The notes: generated from the sequence alone by a model not told the origin. A DNA stretch of 64,000 bases from Pagrus major (GCF_040436345.1 NC_133230.1:20470197-20534196); one strand, 5' to 3'; counted from the stretch's first letter, positions 11,301-25,017 are shown. Made by a program: numbers and translations.

Positions 11301-14300
11301 AGATGGGTCGCTCAATGTTATCCACGGCCAACACGATGGTAAGAGTTTGTCTCTGTTACCTTGAGCAGATGATTGTTCAAACATATTGTTTACTGTACCA
11401 CTATGCCACAGTGACTACTTTTTATTATGCCTCCTCACTGGCGAGAGCCATGGCCGGAGGCATTAAGTATCTCACGTAGTCTTGTCAAGGTTTTGGTGGC
11501 CAAAGGTAGGATATCTAAAGTTAACACGTAACTATAACTGTATTTTCTGCCACAGCTGTGAATTTCATCTGTGACCATCCCGCCATCAAGGCAATCAGCT
11601 TTGTGGGCTCAAATCAAGCTGGGGAGTATATTTACGAGAGGGGCTCTAAAAATGGCAAGAGAGTCCAGTCGAACATGGTGAGTGTGAAATTATAGAGCAC
11701 TGACACTCGCTGCAAATGTCCAGAAGGTGGCAGCATTGTCCTACAGATTGTTGACCCTCCTCACTGCCAGCTGTACAGATGAGAGATGGTGAAAAACAGG
11801 TTGCAGCTGTGCAACACTGTTGAAGATGTTCTTTCTACTTATTTTGATTGATGTACATTAATCTCGTATGGACTAAAATGTGGAACAAATTAAGTTTATA
11901 AAATTTGTAGGCTGTTTATATATAATGACCCTATATTATGTTCTAACTTGTAACAAACCAGTTAGCCATGATGTGTAGATCAAACAGCAGAAGGCTAACC
12001 ACTTCTAATTTACTATAGGGAGCCAAAAACCATGGTGTGGTGATGCCTGATGCCAACAAGGAGAACACTCTGAACCAGCTTGTGGGTGCAGCATTTGGGG
12101 CCGCGGGACAGCGCTGCATGGCTCTGTCAACAGCTATCCTGGTGGGCGAAGCACGGAGCTGGCTGCCGGAGCTGGTGGAGCGATCCAAAGCTCTGCGCGT
12201 GAACGCAGGTACCGCGCCCTGTCACCCAGCCCTTCACCTCGGTCACTCCTGGGCCCCCGGGGGCCCTTTGGTTTAGTCATCTCGGGGGCCACCCGCACCG
12301 TCCTAACCGCACCTCTCGCCTTTTGCCCTGTTGTAACTTCATATTGGAGTCAGCTGGGAGAGAGGGCTTGTTGAGTCAGCCATGCTGCAAATTTGTGGCT
12401 AGATCTGCGGCTCGGACCTAAATGGCGGTTCAGAGCATCAAATCTTTGTGAAAGCAAGTTCATGTGGAGTAAAATAGAGAACGTTTCCCCCCGTTTGAAG
12501 TGATATAGACTCTAATTTGTGTAGTAGACAGGAAACCCGTAAGTATCCATTTTTGAGGGAGTGCCTCAGGGTGCCCCTCGTCCTGGCTTTTGCGTTTGTG
12601 GCAAAAGACATATTTGAATGTCAGTGCCCTTAATGTTCTCACATCATGAGAGTGCGATAGAATGAAACCTTATAGCTGGTTGTTTTGGGGCCCTGCTAGG
12701 AGACCAGCCTGGTGCAGACGTGGGGCCTCTGATCTCTCCCCAAGCCAAGAACAGAGTCTGCAGTCTTATCCAGAGTGGGCTGGATGAGGGAGCTAAGGTA
12801 CTCCTGGATGGCCGAAACGTCAACGTCAAGGGCTATGAGAATGGCAACTTTGTTGGTCCCACCATTATCAGCAATGTCACAGTATGTTGGTTCAGTATCT
12901 TCATGTGCACACATGTATTTGCAACAGAGTCTAGAATCAAACCGTTCACTGTTCACATTTGTTCTCTCACAGCCTGACATGAAGTGCTACACAGAAGAGA
13001 TCTTCGGGCCTGTGTTGGTTGTCCTAGAGGCAGACACTCTGGATGATGCCATCAGTTTGGTCAACAGGAACCCCTATGGCAACGGCACAGCTATCTTCAC
13101 CACAAATGGCGCCACTGCACGCAAATACACGCACGAGGTGGACGTGGGCCAGGTGAGTGACTGCAGCCTCCAAATGTGTTCCTCTGTTTTGGGAGAAAGG
13201 AGACATTCACATCCCTCTGTCATGTCTATACAGCATCTCAAGCAGGGAGCACATCACCTTTCTGTTTGAAAACCTTCACACACATTAAAAAAACAATTAT
13301 TTTCCATGTCAAGTATAGCAATGTTTGGCTGTAACCTAAAATAAACACATTGGGCAACCCCCTTCCCTCCACTTCCCCACCGGTCAAGACTACAAATAGC
13401 AACAGCAAATATGTGTCCGTTAACTGTAAACAGGAGGACATAGAAACATTTTTCCTGGTGGTAGTAGTTGAGCAGGGAAATCTTAAATTGAACTCAAAAG
13501 GGATTCCTAGGGTCCTGTTCAACGTTAAAGCATAAATATGGCCCAACTTTACCCTGTTTGTTTGCCTGTGGAGCCTTAGTTATGCCGTGTTTGCTGTTCA
13601 CATGTCGGGGAATGCTGTGCAGGCCATGTGCTGTCCTCCTGTCCAAACCTCGATGCAACAAACATCTACTTTTCCTTTTTTCTTTCCCTCGCTGCACCTT
13701 TGCCAAAAGACTTCAGTGCATCCAAACTCATTCCCGCTGTTTCAAACATTCAAAACCAACTGTGCCATTCCTCTGTTGCCTTCATAACAAAACGTTTTTA
13801 TTTAGTTTTTTCTTCCCTCTCATAAGACCATGCTGCGCTTTATAAACTGCAATATAAGCCACAGATTTAGCTTTGTTTAGTGCGATCATGTAAGCTTGTT
13901 TTTTAAACAGCATGGATATACCACACCTCTCATCAGCCGCATCTTACTCATCCTAGCAATTTAAGATCCTGGGGAATTGTTTTACAAAGCTTCCACTTAT
14001 GGAAATGAAAGGGAATATACTTGTTTTCTGCAGGTCGGAGTCAATGTTCCCATCCCTGTCCCACTGCCTATGTTCTCCTTCACTGGATCAAGAGGATCCT
14101 TCAGAGGGGACATGAACTTCTACGGAAAACAAGTATGAAATTGTTACAGGTATAAGAAAGCTACACGTCGCAGTCATACATTTTTGATGTAAACGTTTTT
14201 ATTTTTTATCTCCAGGGCATCCAGTTCTACACACAAATCAAAACTGTAACCTCACAATGGAAAGCTGAAGATGCCACCTTGAAAAGTCCAGCAGTTACCA

Positions 14301-14320
14301 TGCCAACAATGGGACGCTAA
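8357..14320 (+). CDS. aldh6a1: Methylmalonate-semialdehyde dehydrogenase, mitochondrial (525 aa)
   Basis: Twelve exons in frame: 8357-8395, 8838-8879, 8989-9063, 9665-9826, 10043-10121, 11036-11338, 11556-11677, 12019-12208, 12700-12881, 12973-13152, 14034-14132 and 14216-14320. It is a CoA-dependent aldehyde dehydrogenase that converts malonate and methylmalonate semialdehydes to acetyl- and propionyl-CoA in valine and pyrimidine breakdown. The basic, serine-rich N-terminus ([13 protein letters not shown]) fits a mitochondrial targeting peptide. Motifs seen are PFNFP with the oxyanion-hole Asn176, the cofactor strand FVGS at 249-252, the catalytic Cys307 in GQRCMALS and EEIFGPV at about 406-412. 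The length is close to human ALDH6A1 (535 aa). The Kozak context TCCACCATGG supports the start. Introns 5 and 10 are the longest. It ends tail to tail with bbof1. Confidence 0.96.
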
Positions 14321-15993
14321 ATACTCGGTGCTGTTGTTCAGTCAGATAAACCAGAAGACGCACTTCTTCCACATATAAAACTATATTTTTAAAGACTTTA
14401 TATCAGATTCTTAAAAAAAAAAAATCTGTACAGCTGAGGAAATATTGTTGGATCAATGTCAAATACACTCATGTTGAAACACTTGACTAAGTGTAGTGTC
14501 TTTAATCCCTATGAATGAAGGTTTCCATGGACACACTGCATTGTATTTCACTGACTCACCTTCCAATGATTAAGAGATTTTGTGCATTATCATGTGCGTA
14601 TTTCTGTATAAGCGCTGTGGTAAGAAAGAATTTTTGTCTTGTGGGAACAGATGCTTTTTAAATGGGTTGTGACAGAATTTGAACAAGCTTCATGCATGAC
14701 AGAGAATACTCATCGGGCCATAGATATATGCAAGATATTTATAACGAGCACAAACAAGCATCTCGTATTCTGCTATAAAATATGATTGACGCTCTGTGGG
14801 AAGCAAACAAAGCAGAGGCAAAACAATGCACAGTGTGATGTGCAATGTAGAGGCCACACAGAGGTCATGTGGTGTGTATATCCGGCAGGCTGTTTGGGTT
14901 CGAGGACAGAACGAGCTCAGGCGCCTGGGTGATAAAGGTCGCCTGGAAGAGCTCCTCTCTCATTCTGGTAGACAGTCATCATTATACAAAGCTATAATGC
15001 AACTATGATAAATCAACATGTATTGAGATACTCACGCTCTCACGGCCAATACTTTTTAAAACATGGAACATGGGACCAATATATCTGCACAAGCTTTGTA
15101 ATTGCGAGGATGAAGAGTAACTTTTATTCTTTAGTTACTTTAGTGTCCTACTCAGCTGCATCCCTGTCCACAAGGCTCTTCTCACAGGAGGCAGATAGGG
15201 CCAGATGTTGGCTGGCTTTCCTATCAGGAAAATGCAGAGTTGCAGTTAAATACAGAACCTCATAGCAAAAAAAAAAACATGTTTTAGCACATTGGTGTCT
15301 AAGCGCTTAGGCCTGCAGCCTGTCTTGGAGAGGGGTTACTCTGGGTCAACACAATGCACATGGTCTTAGATAACAGACTCGAGTGGCCAAATGCTCTGTG
15401 TTTTTCTGCTGGACTAGGTGCCAGACCACTGTTAACATGAATATACATCTCCTCCAGCCTGCCATACCCCCATACATCCAGATCCCCTGCACACTCCTCT
15501 CTGAAAATCATGTTACCAGCTGCTCTCTGACCACAAGCGTTTCAAAGAACAAAATAAACTGCTGGTGCACGTGAAGAGGGGCCAATAGGCTGAAAGCAAA
15601 TCGACATGACCAGATGTTTGTTTCCAAGCACACGACTCTGCGGCCGGGCCTATTTTTACTATTGTGCTCAGACTCTTTCTTCATTCTTTTTAAGCAGCTG
15701 GATGGAAAAGAAAATTGCTTGAAGCCTAACTGATGTTTTATGGTATCCTCTTCTGCTGAGAAAATGGCTGTTTAAAACATTAAAAAGAGGGAGGAGTCAC
15801 CAGAAGTTTGGCCTGAACAACCGCTCGGTGTCACCGCACTTTGTTGTTCAGAGGTAATTCATCCAGAAGTTTCGGTCCATTTTCAGGGATTATGAGTGGA
15901 TTGTGCAGTATTATTTAAGGATGATGTCAATGAGCGATAAACAAGCAAGCGCTTAAGCTTAGACAAACATAATACAATCATTGAGAGGTTTTA
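14321..15993. other. 3' UTRs and intergenic between aldh6a1 and bbof1
   Basis: Two convergent genes share this 1.7-kb gap, so much of it is probably 3' UTR. The only clear plus-strand AATAAA I see is near 15553, far from the aldh6a1 stop. Both polyadenylation sites are therefore unresolved. No coding exon is recognised. Confidence 0.4.
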
Positions 15994-18900
15994 TTACCTT
16001 TCCCTCTGCACGTTCATTTTAGCAAAGAGAAGCCCGAGCACTTGTTCCTTCTGTTCCCAAGTGAGATCTGACATTTCAACTTTGCTTCCTGGTGGATGAG
16101 TCCTAAAATACACATGGATAAGATCAAAATAATTTCAACATCTGTGTATGAAATGAATAATGTTGAGTGTTACGTTTTGATGACCACTGAGGGGGGCCTT
16201 CCCACCAACATAGAACTGGCTAATTTGGTGGAAAAAGGGGTATGAATGAGCCGAGGGTTTGTTGGTGCTGATAAACACGAGGAATTAAAAATATCACAAA
16301 AGACACACAGAGCTGTAAAAGCCATGGAAATGATGGGAAGTGGACCTACCACCGTGCAGCCGCCTCCACGTCTGAATAGACAGAGTTGGTACTGTGGGGG
16401 CTTTTATGAAAGGTGCGGATGGGAGGGAACTTCAGCCCTCCTGCCGTGGCTTCCCTCATCCTCCAGCGATAATCCTGCTGTGCGTCCTTTATGTATTTCT
16501 TCCTGTTGGCCATGATCTCCTGCCTAACCTCAGCCAGTGCCCCATGGAAGAACTCCTCCAGCTCCCTGCGCTGCGACACCATGTTGCTCAGTTGCCCCTT
16601 GGCTTCCCGCAATTCCCTCTCCCGCTCTCTCCGCTGCTTCTGCAGCTTTACATCGTTGGCCATGATGCTGACCAGTCCCTTCCTCTGCCCTTCCCTCTCT
16701 CGCTCCTGTTCACCAGCTTTTATCTCTAGGCTCTGCTCCAGTGAAGCTACCTTGGCCTTCAGTTTGGATAGCTCCTCTTTTGGGGCCTTCATCTGAGCTG
16801 CATTCTCCTTTGCCTTCATCTCAAACTCTTTCTGGGTGAGCAGACAGAGGAGCAAAGCTGTAACATCGATGACAGAATCCTTTCATTTGCATGCCAATAT
16901 AGACCTGGAACAGATCATGATTTGTGCGCTAGCCTGTGCTGTGCTGAGTGAGTGGCCAACGCTTCAACAAGGTGGATTTACTCCCTTGATTAACTGTCAT
17001 CATCAGAGGTAAGATTAATGAGGCCAACATTTATTTGTCTAACAGAATCGGTGCCAGAAACCTGCAAGGAGAAGCCACTAAATTTGAACCCATACACCAG
17101 TGGAAACTCACCGCAACCACTGACCACAGTGAGGCTGGGTAGCACTCAGGAGGTTAGGGGTGAGCACGAGTAAACAACACAAGGGAAAAAAAACCACCTG
17201 AAATATATTCTGCACAGATCTGACAAGTGTTTCATAACTGAGATGATTGAAAATGACTTCATGGAGATGAATGCTCTCTATCCAAGGACTGCCTAATAGT
17301 AACACTGCTGTTTGCTGTCCTCTGGTTCAAACATACCTTGTCCAGTGCCAGGGAAGCGTTAACCTTCTCCAGTGACTTTGTCAATTTATGCAGGTCCTCT
17401 GCCTCCTTTACGTGATATTTCAGCGCTTCATTTAGACGGACGTTCTCCTTGAACACAGAGCGCGAGGCGTCGTCCAGCTGCCTAAAAGTTTACAGGACGG
17501 ACAAAAAAGCGGTTGAGATATTTGAACACATCCCTGTGAACATATAATAGGCTCGTACTGAAAACACAACGATTCTTAGATGCAGGTGATTATACATTCT
17601 CAGTTTCTTGGTTCCTACACACGTAACTGAATAAACTAGGTCAGTCTACTTGACTTTTAAGGACAAACTAAATGTGTTCAAACATGAAATCAATTACTGA
17701 CACTGAGACCAAACCGGCAGGACCACACCAGTATCAATGTTGATGTTTTATGAGCTGGAAAAACTAACTAAACATAGCAGAGGTGAAATATACATCGCAT
17801 GGCCTCAAAAGTAATAAACTATGGTCTTCCGCTCACGCATTACATTCTCCTTCCTGCAGGACATTCAGGGGGGCGGCTGAAGATGTGATCATTGGCTTCA
17901 GTGATGTACACTATCTGAACGTGACCAACCAGTGTGGTCAAGAAAAATAACATCAGTTCTAGTTATATATATTTACACACATAAACACTCCTGAGCCCAT
18001 CAAAGAGCAGTTTAAAGTACAAAATTAGATCGTAAAGGGGACGGCGGAAACACACACTCACTCAATGGCTTCTTTGCGGGCCATCTCCACCACCTGGACT
18101 ATCTTCTGCTCAGCTTCCTTCTCCAGGCGAACCTGGAGGGAAACTCACTTGTTGTTTGGACAATATCAGCCACTAGCTACTTTTTCAGTAACAATCTGTC
18201 CATGAATAGGGGACCAAGTCTCCTCAACCAACCAACTGTTTGATTGATATGTTTTCAAATCTGATGTATTTCCCTGCAATTTCATTTCATGACTGGTCAC
18301 TGAGTGCGTTTACATGTGCATTAGTATCCTGGTTTTGAGCGTTATCCTGTTTTTGATTATATTCAGGATACAGCATTTACACAGAACATGAAAAACGTTG
18401 GTATTTATATCCCTGTCTACATGATCATCCAGGTTTCTGATCGTCTGCCCACAGGCGCAACTTGATTTCTTTACATCTCATCCACTATTAGATGGTACAG
18501 AAACCATCAAAACAAAACCTGATTATAACCAGGATACTAGTGTGCATGTAAACACACTCATAATATTCCAAACTGATCAGACATTTTTTGTTGATTCTTT
18601 TACACGTAACAATACCTTCTCTTTGAAGAATTTGTTCTCCATTTCGTTCAGGTTTTCCCGATGCTCCTTTTCAGCAAGTTCCATGCTTTCTCTAATCTAC
18701 AAAATACATTTTTTTCAGGATTGTTTGTGGTATTAACACTCTTAACAGGAAACATTTGATTGTGTGTTATTTCCGCCCTCACATCACTGAGCTCCTGCTC
18801 CATCTGGGCTTTCCTCGTCTGAAACTTCTTGATTTCCCTCATTCCATCCTGGATCATGTTAAAGTCGCTGGACTTCTTTCTGAACAGTTCCTGCATCTCA

Positions 18901-21198
18901 TTGATTCGCAGTGTGTACTCTTCCACCTGGTGAAACCAATCGGATGATTAGACACCAACGTGAAAGTTAGAGTAAATGTTAAAGGAGCAGTTCACCTAAA
19001 TTTGAGAATTCAGTCATTATCTGCTCACCCCCGTGCCGATGGGACATTGAGTGGAGTTTCGCAGTCCACAAAACATTTCTGGAGTCCCCATCTACTTAAG
19101 CTGTTTAGGATAATGCTGCAACACTGTTTTTTCCGTTGCGCTTCAGAAATGTTTAGTGGGCTACAAAACTTCACTTGGCGTGAGAGGATAATGACCGAAT
19201 TTTCCTTTTTGGGTGAACTTGTCCTTTAAATGCATTCCTGTGAAAATGCATCCACTCATGTGCTGCAAAGTTCCCATAAGTGCAACTTGCATCAGTCAGG
19301 CAAGAGGATTTTATACCAAAGTTCACACAGGCCAAACTCTTCAGCAAACCGACCTCAACACAGATCAGTCAGGCCAAATACCTCAAGATGCTACTGTGGA
19401 AAAGCCCGTCTGCGCAAAAATGTGACAAAATGACCAAAGTCATGAGAGACTAGCAAAAACACGCACCCACAAACATGTCCATGACGACTAAATGAGAGGC
19501 TCTATCAACCATCTGATTACAACTTGAGGCCTAATCGTTATTCCTCACATAACTCTGTATACATCCATCTACATCAATGCGCCAATCTGCAGTATTTATT
19601 TATTTATTTGTTTGAAGTCAGTCTGCATCATCTGCAATTTTCATTCTGTGTGATCTATCAAATGGTCAGCTTTCCAAAACACTTCCACCAGTTTACAGTT
19701 AAAAGTGGTCCTTGTTGCATGCATCTGTCTTTTTCCTCACGCTGTGCACAAACTGTAGTTGGAAAAGTTTTTATAGAATAATTATTTGGCTGGGTGCATT
19801 TGTCAACACTCCTTAGACAAAAGCCAGGGCATTCAGGCCCAGCACTGCTGTTGATGGAGCACTTTCCATTAGCTAAAGTCCATTTGCAGGATGAACCTCT
19901 CACAATGAGAAAAAGGCTGTGAACATCATGCCTTAAGAGTCAACCACACGACAGTAGTTTTTTCCCCATAACCGGACATATGTGACAGTTCCATACTGTC
20001 TAAAATAGGGATGTTTCAAGTTGGTCCAGACCGTGCCTCTTTCTTCCTCCTCAGAAGCTTATTGGACTCCATTTTACCAGCGTGAAGTAAGAGCTGGGAG
20101 ATGGAAAACAGCTGCTCGCAAAAGAAGCGAAAGGTCCTTTATTTTGTACTTTTTTGTCTAGTTAAGCTACTTGAATTTTGTCATATCAGTTTGACAGCTT
20201 GATCTTGACTAAAAGCTGCAGAGGTCAGCGAGGATAAGTCAAAATAAGACCCTTCTGGTGTGTGTTATGTAACCTAAACTGGCATTTTGGAGTAAGGATC
20301 TGTGTGGGGTTTGGTTAACACATCAAGACCAGCAGTGTGGCTGCCAATTCCCTACCAAGCACTTTCAAATTATGCTTTTTTGCCTGCGGCCACATGCATA
20401 AATAAAACTAACATTAGACCATGTATCTCGGAATGTGAGGGTTTGTTTTTTGTTTTATGGTCGCTTTGTTTGGTTGTTGTTTTCTTGCATAATAAATGCC
20501 AGCATAATTACACACGAGACAGCTGTTTAGACCCAGCGCAGCACATTTTTGAGATGCTGCAGGTTGAAACTGTAAATCACAGTATAGTATTCCACTGTGA
20601 ACATGCCAAATTGAGCATGTTCTGTGGGCCCACAGTGAGAGCTGCCTTTCGTTTCTTGTGGCTGTGTTTTAAAAATGAACTCACCAGTTTGTTTTGCTCC
20701 TCACGTGCATGTGCCTCTTGACTTCTGAGGCGTTCCTGCAGCGTATTGATCTGTTACAAAACAATAAAGGTGTTAGTGAAACCGGTCATCGTTTTAATGC
20801 ACACACACACACAAGCAAATCACCGACCTCCTTCTCGTAAACTACTCTTTTTCTCTCCCAGTGTCCCGCTGTGTCGACGGCGTCCTGCTCGGCGCGGTAC
20901 AGCTGGTTGGTGAGGTACTCGTTGGTGCGTCCCAGCTTGAAGGCGGCCTCGCTGGTCTCCTTGAGCGCCTGCTCTCTGTCCTTAAACCTCAGCTCCCACA
21001 GGACAGCGTTGGCCCTGGCCTTCTCGATGTCCGACTCTCTGTCCGCTTTCGACTCCTGCTTGCCGTCTTTCTTTCCTTTCCTGCGATAAAAAATACACAA
21101 AGTGTAGCCCGAGTTTCCCCTTTGAGCGTCAACGCAGCAGAAGTGCGCACTTACCCGGCTTTCGCCCGCTTTACTTTGGTGACTTTCTTCGTCGGCAT
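15994..21198 (-). CDS. bbof1: Basal body-orientation factor 1 (464 aa, coiled coil)
   Basis: Nine coding exons on the minus strand, 5' to 3': 21155-21198, 20828-21080, 20685-20750, 18783-18926, 18616-18696, 18062-18132, 17337-17481, 16350-16831 and 15994-16102. All phases agree. The lysine-rich start MPTKKVTKVKRAKAGKGKK is followed by almost continuous charged heptad-type coiled coil (for example KARANAVLWELRFKDREQAL, then EREREGQRKG and QRRELEEFFHGALAEVR). A short conserved tail follows, with LKFPPIRTFHKSP and a final THPPGSKVEMSDLTWEQKEQ. BBOF1 (CCDC176) acts at ciliary basal bodies to align and hold multiciliated-cell cilia. The human protein is about 530 residues, so this model is somewhat shorter. 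Its place between aldh6a1 and entpd5 matches the human gene order, which strongly supports the call. Introns carry two MITEs. Confidence 0.9.
18301..18560. mobile_element. Inverted-repeat MITE in a bbof1 intron
   Basis: The left end TGAGTGCGTTTACATG and right end CATGTAAACACACTCA form inverted repeats. They extend inward through GCATTAGTATCCTGGTT and its partner AACCAGGATACTAGTGTGC, giving about 35 bp per arm. The element is 260 bp of a 483-bp intron. No clear target duplication was seen, so the superfamily is not assigned. Confidence 0.7.
18983..19225. mobile_element. TTAA-flanked MITE in a bbof1 intron
   Basis: Left end AGGAGCAGTTCACCTAAATT pairs with right end TTTTTGGGTGAACTTGTCCT, and the pairing continues into TTCAGTCATTATC and GATAATGACCGAA. 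TTAA lies at 18979-18982 and 19226-19229. This is a familiar class of teleost repeat, consistent with a Kolobok- or piggyBac-type non-autonomous element. It is 243 bp and non-coding. Confidence 0.8.
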
Positions 21199-21309
21199 CC
21201 TCGCTACTGAGTACTGCACAACACTACACGGTAACTACCGCAGGATTTTCACAGTTCGGCCGTTGCGAGCTCCTGTTCATTTATGAATGTAAATGTTTGT
21301 GTACGGTTT

Positions 21310-21323
21310 GATGCCATGGAGAC
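21310..21323 (-). promoter_or_regulatory. Imperfect RFX X-box upstream of bbof1
   Basis: GATGCCATGGAGAC on the plus strand reads GTCTCCATGGCATC on the bbof1 strand. It matches the RFX consensus at 13 of 14 positions. It lies about 110 bp before the bbof1 ATG, where ciliary genes usually carry this site. Confidence 0.4.
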
Positions 21324-21524
21324 ACTGCAGGCGAGAGAAAGGTCAAGTTTCTGTGTCCCAGGACCTCTGATAACTGACACCTCCTCTACATCTGATACAC
21401 CGCCTTATTCAACCATGTTTGTTGGGTACTGCACACCAATTCTATCATATTTATGTACATTTCACTGTCTCTGATAACCCATATCTAAAACATCCTTACA
21501 GAGAAGTTCAGTTACAAGACACAC

Positions 21525-21526
<2 letters not shown>

Positions 21527-21574
<48 letters not shown>
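21527..21574. repeat. (GATA)n microsatellite
   Basis: About twelve uninterrupted GATA units, a polymorphic-type tetranucleotide repeat between bbof1 and entpd5. Confidence 0.95.
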
Positions 21575-21575
<1 letters not shown>

Positions 21576-24500
21576 CATCAACCATCAGTCAAACCAATGA
21601 ATTGCATAGATGAGTACTGGGAATAATTATAAAGTGAAAGCAAGGTTAACATAAAAATAAGATTACATAGGCTGTATCACCTGGTGGAAATCTATAATCT
21701 GCCTTTTTCCCGGCAGATGTTTTGACTTGTCATAGTAAAGGACAGGTTTACTATTCCCATTAACGATGGATTCGTCATATATCAGTCCCGATAAGACATG
21801 ACAGTGGGACAGCGCGCACAGTATCAGGACCCTGTGCTACTGAAAAGGAAAGAGAGAGCCATTGTTGATTTTATTTGCACTTTTGCTTTTCATAATGTCG
21901 AAATGGAAAAGGCCTATCATTGACATCATGACATGGTTATGTCATGATGTACACCTGAGTTTATCACAAATAATAACATTTGAAAAGGAAGTTTAGATAT
22001 ACATGAGCATTAAAAACTGTATACATCTTCATTTGTACTTTTTTGGGATGTGCACGCTTCTATAAACTTTAAGTTGCGGCCTTGTATTTTGTATCTGTCC
22101 GTCTGTAAAAGCGCGCTTGTGAGTTTCTCCTGAATAAATGAAGGTTTTAACCAATCAATCCTCCGATCACTGTAGGAGATAATGAAATGCACATGTCTGC
22201 TCTGCTCCGCCGCCTCTGGACTGACACAGAATGGCTGCATTTGTCTCTTGTCTTGTAATTACAGTAGTCTCAAGCCGGGCTCTATCAAGAAAGGATCTGT
22301 TTGCACATGATCTCCTCCCACATGATGACATGACATACATTTGTCATTTGTACTCCTGTCAGCAGTATTGTCCCTGTTATACTGAAAGGACTATATGTTA
22401 CTTACTCTCTACCGTCCCTCACTTTTTTCTTTTCTTTCCCAGAGCTTTGGGAAAGCCACAAAGATCAACGTAAATGCAGTGACTTTTTACATCTTCGAAG
22501 ACGCTAATCCAAAAAAACCACAAAAGAGACAATGTAAAGTTACATAGGCCATAATTCAAGCTCCAAACCACCGAATCCTCTCCATTATCTTGTTTAGCTT
22601 TCTGCAGGAGCATGGAGTGTCCACTTTAGATTATTCCTAAAACAAAAAAAAGGAGATATCGCAAAAGTGTTGGGTGTAGCTACTGTAAACTGAATCATAT
22701 AGGGTCGCTCTCTGCTCTGGCATCATGAACACAGTTTGAAGACTAAATTTAAAGGTAATTACTATGACAGTGAGGAGAGAAAACTGAAATAACCCTGAAC
22801 TTTTCAAAGCTGTCATTATCATTGGAATTGTAATGACAAGGTTTGGGTCTCTTCAATGGACTTTTCGGGGTAGGACACCCACAAACATGGCATTCCTGAG
22901 GGCAACATTGCAGCATATTAATGATATATTGCACAGCGCAGATTACAAAGCTGGGGTCCCTTCTCATGCTTTACGGTTGCAGTTAACTTGAAACAAAATA
23001 CCAAAATTGAAACTACCTCTGCTTTAAAACATCATGTTTGTTATGTGCTGTGTCATGCTGTGGAGGAGCGCTTTACACACAATTTATACTGCAGCTGTGC
23101 ACATTTGGTTGACATCCTAACCTAATTTGGCAGCATGCAGAACTCCCAGTAGATATTGTTTAGTTAATTGTAGAGGGAATATTCAAGATTTCTGCTAGTC
23201 TAAATTCACATGACATTTTGCCTGTAGGGCGAGTCCTATTGCATCACATTTTAATGATAATATAAAGTAGGTCATGTGCTGTGATTCATATATCAAAGGA
23301 GGATTGCAGCTGTCCAAACACTGCTCATTATCCTGATAAATTGCTACGTTAACCGCAGGATGTGGCAAGTAAATATCAACAATGATTTCAAACTGAAGAC
23401 CAGACAGCATGACTTTTTTGGAAATATTTCTAATAGGACATCTTTATCCAGGGTTTATGAGTCACATTATCACACTGTTAAACATGCAACCAAGACAACT
23501 ATGGGCACAAGTCAGCGAGAGGTCCTGCACATGTACGCTTTGATAGGGGCGAACGACCATTCTGGTGAGCCACAGGATTGAAAAAAGTAGCCGCAGTATT
23601 TAGAAAAAAGGAAGGAGGAAAGAAAGTCCAATATTTTTAGTACAAATTACAGTGTTGGAACAGTGCTTTGCACAGTTGAGTGTCCTGGGAGTGGAATGGC
23701 ATGATGGGGGAACACTGGTGCCAAGCCCCACCCTCCCCACATTGTCCTCTCGGTGGACTTCCCGCACTCTCCCGTGCCCATCTGAAGGACCTCTGCCCTC
23801 CCCTTACCCTCCTGGCTGGGCTGGCCCACAGCTCATTTTCTGCCTCGGTCGCCCTCTGCATGAGGTGAAGCAGTCTCGTATAAGCACATGTTAAGTCAGG
23901 GTTGGGGTAGGGTCAGATCTTCATGGATGCCTCAGAATCTAGACTACCAGCGCCTTCTGTTTCAGATCTCTGTCTTCTTTCTGTTGATACAAAGTGGGTG
24001 GAAAATACCACAGCCTGGTACAAATCTCAGTTCATGCAAGGTCTCCGACTTGCTGTCCCTCTGTGCGATATCCTGGGTGCTTCTGCAGTAACTTTGAGCG
24101 TTACATGAGAAAGCATTAGCTGATACACTACAGCATGGCTTCGTGATGCCGTGCCAACCACCCACCTAAAGCAGAGAAACAGCCACTCATGCTTTTCATG
24201 CATTCTCTCTCGTGAAACGTGCCTTGCTGCCCAAATATTTTTCCCTTGGAAAGCCTGTGGTTAACACAGGGATGAGTGGGAGTGAGATGATTGCTGACAT
24301 TCTTTTAACTTTTATGCCAGCTGGAGTGCAGGTCACATTTGCATTTTTGAAGGTTGGTGAAAGGGCTGCAGTAGATTTAATGTGGTGATTATTGCAGGAT
24401 CATGACGGGCAGGTTGAAAGGATTTTTTTTTTAAATGCATGCATGATTCATTCGTGCTGCTGAACATGATTTAGTGGAGAGATTAATACCTAATACCTAA

Positions 24501-25017
24501 TAAATAAAGCAGAATCCATTCTACTATCAGTAAATAATGAAGTAGTTGAAGTTTCTTTAAGTTTATTGTGTGAGGCCTGAGCTATTTTAAAATAAAGCTA
24601 AAGATTAATTCCAGAAATGAGTGCAAACATTGGAAAAATGTCATATTTAAGTCGCCTCCTTTTTATAAATTCTGCAGCAAGTAATTTAAAGACTCTAAAC
24701 ATGAACCTGAATCGTTCTTAATTTAGTTAGTGGCCAAATTTGAGCTCAAGTGAGGTGAAGCGGTGAAGAAGTGGAGCTGTGAAAGTCCAAAGAGTTGCAG
24801 GGTGAAGGCATTTTCTGAGGCAAGTTCCTATGTAAGTCTTAAATGCACCCATAAAAAGTATTTTAAGACCCTTTCTTTTCTTTTCTTTTTTTTTTTTAGC
24901 GCGAGCCATTCATTTTCACTTCTTTATAAACCCCTTTCTCATTTACTAAGAGGGAATTTTTTGGCCCCAGAATAAGCAGTAAAAAATGAGGAGGGGAAAA
25001 ACATAACCCAAAATAAT

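Noticed and set aside
20861-21286. A 141-codon plus-strand frame over bbof1 exon 2
   Set aside because: It is antisense to a well-supported coiled-coil exon whose GC-rich codons leave the opposite strand open.
21527-21574. GATA run as a CRISPR-like or satellite array
   Set aside because: It is a plain tetranucleotide microsatellite with no spacers.
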